This document shows positions 1 to 6,082 of a stretch of 6,082 bases of DNA, one piece after another. Source of the stretch: Chlamydiota bacterium (GTDB lineage Bacteria > Chlamydiota > Chlamydiia > Chlamydiales > Parachlamydiaceae); assembly GCA_013286075.1 (NCBI GenBank), contig JABDGJ010000045.1, positions 1 through 6,082 on the forward strand, in the 5' to 3' direction. The notes under the pieces are model-generated. The model did not search any database and was not told the DNA's origin. It worked only from the letters and a program-made list of their open reading frames with translations. The stretch's first letter is position 1. Each line of letters starts with the position of its first letter. Both the position numbers and the translations under genes were made by a program.

Positions 1-1
1 G

Positions 2-125
2 CAATTGAGTTTTTCCCTCCGAGAACGCTTTGTTGGTAGGACTATGACTGTTCTTAGCTAATCAATTGATCCGAGTAGAACTGACAGAGAATACTCCAAG
101 CGGGTTTGTGGGACGAGTTTTATGA
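2..125 (+). pseudogene. C-terminal tail of a MiaB/MtaB-like methylthiotransferase (TRAM domain), frame-disrupted
   Basis: No open frame crosses this stretch intact, but two frames each carry a piece that looks like one end of a TRAM RNA-binding domain. Positions 2-61 read ...SLRERFVGRTMTVLS-stop, like the entry to a TRAM domain in radical-SAM tRNA methylthiotransferases. Positions 48-125, one frame over, read ANQLIRVELTENTPSGFVGR-V-L-stop after a few residues, like the end of such a domain. These enzymes add a methylthio group to modified adenosine 37 of tRNA. Joined, the two pieces are roughly 30 residues shorter than a usual TRAM domain, so a frame-changing internal deletion fits better than a one-base indel. 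The second frame's TGA (123-125) overlaps the ATG of the next gene (ATGA), a typical coupled-operon junction, which supports it as the ancestral end. The catalytic part lies outside the window. Assignment rests on short motifs only; MtaB is a slightly better guess than MiaB. Confidence 0.4.
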
Positions 126-1051
126 ATATTGAAATCAATCAACGTTTATATCCGTTTTCGCATCGCCCCGGAACAAAAGTTGTATTGCCTGGATCCACCT
201 ATGTCGTAGAAGTATATCCTTGCCTTATTCGTTTGTACGATATAATCGGAACAATTCCGAAAAACATAGTAGAAATCCATTTGGATCTTCCTGGTTTCTT
301 TGAGCAGTTTACTGTCTGCGCTGATTTAGAAAATGGATGTATTCGAGTGTGGGGAATGAGCAAAAATGGGTACGTACGCTACCGATTGCTTTCTGGAAAC
401 AAAAAGGGGGTCGAATTTTCTTTAGAGAGAGCTCCTTCATCTGGAATTCGGCTAGAAGAAGGAAATCAATCCTATCACTTATTTGCCAAGCAAACAGTGG
501 TTTTTTTATCCAATGACCCTTTTATTCCCTATGAAATTCCCCCTTGCGATAGGTTATCTTTAGGAAGTCATAAACAATTGGATTGGGAAGGTGTTAATCG
601 AAGATTGCTTCTATCCGAATTTTTTCCTGTTTGGCACCGATTAGGGCAATTACTTCCTTTCATAGAAAATAAAGGAGCTACAGGAGGAACTCTTGCTTTA
701 CTCGACCAATGCCAAGAATCACATGGAGTGATAGCAGAATCTCATTGGCAACATCTCATACAAGTAGGGTTTTCCGATTTATTAGTTCCTCATTTCGAAG
801 ATACCCGTTTTTTAGGGATTCCATTACCTCCTTTTCAGTCAAACGACAGCTCTCCACTTCTTCTTTTATCTTCTGGATCGCAAATCATCCGAGAACTATG
901 GATCAAAAAAATAGAATCTACTATTTCGATTCTTCCTTCTTTGTTACCTAGTCTTCCTGTCGGTCGGTTATTGGATGTGTCATTAGGAAACGGAATTTTT
1001 TGTAGCATAGAATGGACAAAAAAAAACAATTCGTCGGATGATCGTTTTTAG
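122..1051 (+). CDS. Conserved hypothetical protein upstream of glgB (chlamydial type), probably frame-truncated
   Basis: This encodes 309 residues of unknown function. I see no signal peptide, no transmembrane helix and no catalytic motif I can name. Residues 1-140 are rich in alternating hydrophobic residues (VVLPGSTYVVEVYPCLIRLY, residues 20-39), which suggests beta-strands. Residues 155-215 look helical, and 260-309 include a proline/leucine stretch followed by strands. The C-terminal segment (LLDVSLGNGIFCSIEWTKK) resembles the C-terminal beta-sandwich of some glycoside hydrolases; with glgB next door a carbohydrate role is conceivable but not shown. From memory, Chlamydia genomes also have a conserved hypothetical gene directly before glgB. 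The ATG at 122 overlaps the likely stop of the upstream gene; there is only a weak purine-rich stretch (GGGACGAG) before it. The end is suspicious: after A9 at 1018-1026 the frame gives a low-complexity NNSSDDRF tail, while the alternative frame continues convincingly to 1205 (about 360 residues in total). Confidence 0.75.
   Translation: MNIEINQRLYPFSHRPGTKVVLPGSTYVVEVYPCLIRLYDIIGTIPKNIVEIHLDLPGFFEQFTVCADLENGCIRVWGMSKNGYVRYRLLSGNKKGVEFSLERAPSSGIRLEEGNQSYHLFAKQTVVFLSNDPFIPYEIPPCDRLSLGSHKQLDWEGVNRRLLLSEFFPVWHRLGQLLPFIENKGATGGTLALLDQCQESHGVIAESHWQHLIQVGFSDLLVPHFEDTRFLGIPLPPFQSNDSSPLLLLSSGSQIIRELWIKKIESTISILPSLLPSLPVGRLLDVSLGNGIFCSIEWTKKNNSSDDRF
1018..1026 (+). other. A9 homopolymer at the apparent frameshift
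   Basis: Nine consecutive A residues occur where the frame of the 122-1051 gene loses protein-like character. Removing one A (or adding two) turns EWTKK-NNSSDDRF-stop into EWTKK-TIRRMIVF and opens the frame to 1205. A9 tracts are known both as indel hot spots in sequencing and replication and as sites of RNA polymerase slippage. The sequence cannot tell which applies here. Confidence 0.6.
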
Positions 1052-1205
1052 TCTTTTTGAGCAAGAAGTCACTTTTCAATTCAAATCCAACATTCGATTT
1101 TTTCGATTGAGAAGAAACAAAAAAGATCGAGGTACTAGGGTTGTTTGTTCGAAAACAGTGATCTTATCAGAAGGAGAAAAGCTTTTTTTTGACAATTTTG
1201 AGTAA
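1038..1205 (+). pseudogene. Out-of-frame C-terminal continuation of the hypothetical protein at 122-1051
   Basis: An open stretch of 55 codons starts formally at ATG 1038 and ends in TAA at 1203-1205. It overlaps the end of the upstream gene by 14 bases and has no ribosome binding site, so an independent small gene is unlikely. Read without the ATG, the same frame extends back to the A9 run as KKTIRRMIVFSLFEQEVTFQ. It then carries a basic segment (SNIRFFRLRRNKKDRGTR) and ends with hydrophobic strands (GEKLFFDNF). Alternating strand-like residues and a basic turn suit the end of a beta-sandwich domain and fit smoothly after SIEWTKK of the upstream frame. It fills most of the gap to glgB. Most likely it is the true C-terminus of that protein, separated by a frameshift; a separate 55-residue protein made by translational coupling is the alternative. 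Confidence 0.6.
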
Positions 1206-1223
1206 AAACGTCATCTTTTCCAT

Positions 1224-5380
<4,157 letters not shown>

Positions 5381-5409
5381 TTTATCTCTAAATTCTTTGA
5401 CTTGTTTAA

Positions 5410-5437
5410 TTGACCCTATTGCCTAATTCCATAAAAT
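5410..5437 (+). promoter_or_regulatory. Possible sigma70-like promoter after ligA
   Basis: TTGACC (5410-5415) and TAAAAT (5432-5437) each match five of six consensus bases, with a 16-bp spacer. No intact gene lies just downstream; a transcript would run through the hexamer inverted repeats. In DNA this AT-rich such pairs arise by chance, so this is a weak call. Confidence 0.25.
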
Positions 5438-5463
5438 ATAACTCTTTTTAATTCACCTTACAA

Positions 5464-5492
5464 ATGATCTTAATCTTGTTTAATCTTGATCT
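5464..5492. repeat. Left arm: degenerate hexamer array, inverted relative to the right arm
   Basis: On the minus strand this arm reads as AAGATT/AAGATC-type hexamers with one irregular AAAC interruption. Its first 15 bases (ATGATCTTAATCTTG, 5464-5478) are the perfect reverse complement of 5677-5691. It lies just beyond the stop codon (minus strand) of the four-helix-bundle remnant and so bounds that remnant on its 3' side. Confidence 0.7.
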
Positions 5493-5498
5493 TTTTCC

Positions 5499-5675
5499 TC
5501 ACACATTTCGCTCTGAATTGGCGCGTATCAATCCGATCAACATCGAAACAATCTGATACAGTTGATCTTTCCCATTCTTTACTTTATTTCCATCAATCTT
5601 CTTTTTTGCAACAAGAACATCTAGGCAAGCAGCGCACTCGAATGCTGAACCACGTGCACTATCGAATAAAGAAAA
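5499..5675 (-). pseudogene. C-terminal half of a four-helix-bundle / 23S rRNA intervening-sequence (S23, Avd-like) protein
   Basis: The minus strand from 5675 down to the TGA at 5499-5501 encodes 58 residues. They include SARGSAFECAACLDVLVAKK and later GKDQLYQIVSMLIGLIRANS. The order (A)RGSAxEC...LDVL, then GKxxLxxIVSMLxxLI is what I know from the last two helices of the four-helix-bundle proteins first described in 23S rRNA intervening sequences and related to the Avd accessory protein of diversity-generating retroelements. Full members are roughly 110-130 residues; the N-terminal half, including the conserved basic and IAEG-type segment, is absent. There is no start codon: upstream the frame meets TAA at 5682-5684, inside the right hexamer array. 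The remnant therefore lies almost exactly between the two inverted arrays, and the array appears to have replaced its 5' half. The molecular role of the family outside Avd is poorly known. This copy is very probably non-functional. Confidence 0.7.
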
Positions 5676-5677
5676 GC

Positions 5678-5713
5678 AAGATTAAGATCATGATTAAGAT
5701 CGAGATTAAGTTC
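5678..5713. repeat. Right arm: six tandem degenerate hexamers
   Basis: The + strand reads AAGATT, AAGATC, ATGATT, AAGATC, GAGATT, AAGTTC, six units of six bases following the pattern RWG-ATY with a small number of changes. Read as 12-mers, GATTAAGATCAT, GATTAAGATCGA and GATTAAGTTCAA repeat three times (5680-5715). The first units pair perfectly with the left arm. On the + strand the repeat would encode alternating K-I dipeptides, but no real gene includes it. Confidence 0.8.
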
Positions 5714-5757
5714 AATGCGTAACGAGTTTTTAATATTTACCACACAGAGGCTGTGAA

Positions 5758-5835
5758 AAATAATGCATTCTCCGTTCTCTTTGATCTCTGGTAAATAATG
5801 CATTTTCAGAGTTTCTAATCTGATCGCATAATGCA
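5758..5835. repeat. Three ATAATGCA direct repeats at 35- and 33-bp intervals
   Basis: AAATAATGCATT occurs exactly at 5758-5769 and 5793-5804, and the core ATAATGCA recurs at 5828-5835. The core positions are 5760, 5795 and 5828, so successive copies lie about three helical turns apart on one DNA face. They end eight bases before the -35 box of the downstream promoter, which suits activator or repressor sites. A degenerate tandem repeat of about 34 bp is the alternative. Confidence 0.5.
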
Positions 5836-5842
5836 ACACTGA

Positions 5843-5872
5843 TTGTACTTTAAGGTTGAGCTGATATATAAT
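5843..5872 (+). promoter_or_regulatory. Promoter of the terminal partial gene
   Basis: A perfect -10 box TATAAT (5867-5872) lies 18 bp after a weak -35 box TTGTAC (5843-5848). Transcription would begin near 5879, leaving a leader of about 38 bases with an ATT-repeat stretch before the ribosome binding site. The weak -35 box together with the repeats just upstream would suit an activated promoter. Confidence 0.55.
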
Positions 5873-5904
5873 TACCGCCATAAAAATTATTATTATTATA
5901 AAAT

Positions 5905-5910
5905 AAGGAG
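5905..5910 (+). promoter_or_regulatory. Ribosome binding site deciding the start at 5917
   Basis: AAGGAG is a strong Shine-Dalgarno. Two in-frame ATGs follow: 5911 directly abuts it, while 5917 lies six bases downstream, the usual distance. The second is therefore the likely start. Confidence 0.7.
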
Positions 5911-5916
5911 ATGGCG

Positions 5917-6082
5917 ATGATATCATCACTATTCAATTCTGTCGGAAATAAAGTAAGATCTTTCAATGAGCCAAAAACTACAGAGATTCGAGTGAACCGG
6001 AAGATAGTACATAAGGAGATAACGAAGTTAGTGGACGATGGATGCCTCTCTATTCCTAATGACTTAATAAAACTCATTTCTG
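5917..6082 (+). CDS. Hypothetical protein, N-terminal part (runs off the window)
   Basis: An open frame of 55 codons from ATG 5917 to the window edge has no stop and the best start signals in the window (TATAAT box plus AAGGAG). It begins MISSLFNSVGNKVRSFNEP and continues with a charged stretch (EIRVNRKIVHKEITKLVDDG) and then CLSIPNDLIKLIS. No signal peptide or membrane segment is visible in this part. The segment SIPNDLIKLIS is faintly like the start of an F-box (a pattern such as LPxELLxxIxxxL), a domain found among effectors of amoeba-associated chlamydiae, but eleven residues cannot carry that call. Its own promoter and the long gap separate it from the ligA operon. Function is unknown. 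Confidence 0.7.
   Translation, partial: MISSLFNSVGNKVRSFNEPKTTEIRVNRKIVHKEITKLVDDGCLSIPNDLIKLIS

Larger units (their letters stand above)
5464..5691. repeat. Perfect 15-bp inverted repeat (5464-5478 / 5677-5691) enclosing the remnant
   Basis: ATGATCTTAATCTTG at 5464-5478 has its exact reverse complement CAAGATTAAGATCAT at 5677-5691, 198 bases apart. RNA from either strand could fold into a stem holding the whole four-helix-bundle remnant in its loop. No convincing target-site duplication is visible; an 8-base TTTTTAAT occurs on both flanks but is too simple to count. Confidence 0.75.
5381..5910. other. Long intergenic region after ligA with repeats, a gene remnant and a promoter
   Basis: These 530 bases hold no intact gene, unlike the very compact region before them. 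The first 80 bases are AT-rich with only a weak promoter-like pair. Positions 5464-5713 carry two inverted hexamer arrays around a four-helix-bundle gene remnant. Positions 5735-5835 carry short direct and inverted repeats, and 5843-5910 hold the promoter and ribosome binding site of the next gene. No rho-independent terminator for ligA was found. Confidence 0.8.

Noticed and set aside
61..70. Palindrome ATCAATTGAT as an operator
   Set aside because: It is short, AT-rich and within likely coding sequence (the TRAM-like frame), with no promoter nearby.
1171..1176. AAGGAG as a ribosome binding site
   Set aside because: No suitable start codon follows at the right distance; glgB starts almost 50 bases later.
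1189..1194. Perfect TTGACA before glgB as a -35 box
   Set aside because: No -10-like hexamer occurs 16-18 bases downstream (CATCTT there), and the TTGACA lies inside the likely coding tail of the upstream gene.
5486..5722. 78-codon open frame on the + strand
   Set aside because: It has no ribosome binding site, its end is only the K-I repeat of the hexamer array, and the opposite strand carries the recognisable remnant.
5439..5741. TAAC...TTTTTAAT on both sides of the hexamer region as a target-site duplication
   Set aside because: The copies (5439 and 5720) differ in the middle, are simple AT-rich sequence, and are not flush with the repeat arms.
5743..5755. CACAG-AGG-CTGTG hairpin as a terminator
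   Set aside because: The stem has only five pairs and is followed by A residues, not a T run; on the minus strand the T run is on the wrong side.
5621..5929. 102-codon open frame on the minus strand in the intergenic region
   Set aside because: It runs through the hexamer array, the promoter and the ribosome binding site of the + strand gene. The protein-like signal in this area is in a different minus frame (5499-5675).
5850..6077. 75-codon minus-strand open frame at the window end
   Set aside because: It is opposite the terminal gene, which has the promoter, the Shine-Dalgarno and the better start.

Overview
The window suggests a bacterium of the phylum Chlamydiae, probably an environmental, amoeba- or arthropod-associated lineage and not the genus Chlamydia. 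This is inferred from the overall look of GlgB and LigA. It also rests on a hypothetical protein of chlamydial type directly upstream of glgB, an order I recall from Chlamydia genomes but could not check. Base composition is moderately AT-rich, genes are tightly packed, and Shine-Dalgarno signals are mostly weak. Placement at phylum level is moderate; below that I cannot say.

Layout. Positions 2-125 look like the tail of a MiaB/MtaB-type methylthiotransferase TRAM domain, split over two frames and too short. Its apparent stop overlaps the next start as ATGA. Positions 122-1051 encode a 309-residue conserved hypothetical protein. Its natural C-terminus appears to continue in another frame to 1205 after a run of nine A (1018-1026). 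Positions 1224-3380 encode glycogen branching enzyme GlgB (718 aa, complete, catalytic triad intact). Eight bases later, 3389-5380 encode NAD+-dependent DNA ligase LigA (663 aa, complete). All of these genes are on the + strand and closely spaced, so they are probably co-transcribed, although glycogen branching and DNA joining are not functionally related.

After ligA comes about 530 bp without an intact gene, and this is the most unusual part. It holds a minus-strand remnant (58 codons, no start) resembling the C-terminal half of a four-helix-bundle / 23S rRNA intervening-sequence (S23, Avd-like) protein. The remnant sits between two inverted arrays of a degenerate hexamer (AAGATT/AAGATC type) that share a perfect 15-bp inverted repeat. 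Downstream are three ATAATGCA direct repeats at 35- and 33-bp intervals, a good sigma70-type promoter, and a clear Shine-Dalgarno before a new + strand gene that runs off the window end.

The two candidate frame disruptions and the truncated remnant point either to real gene decay or to assembly indels. Read-level evidence would separate these.
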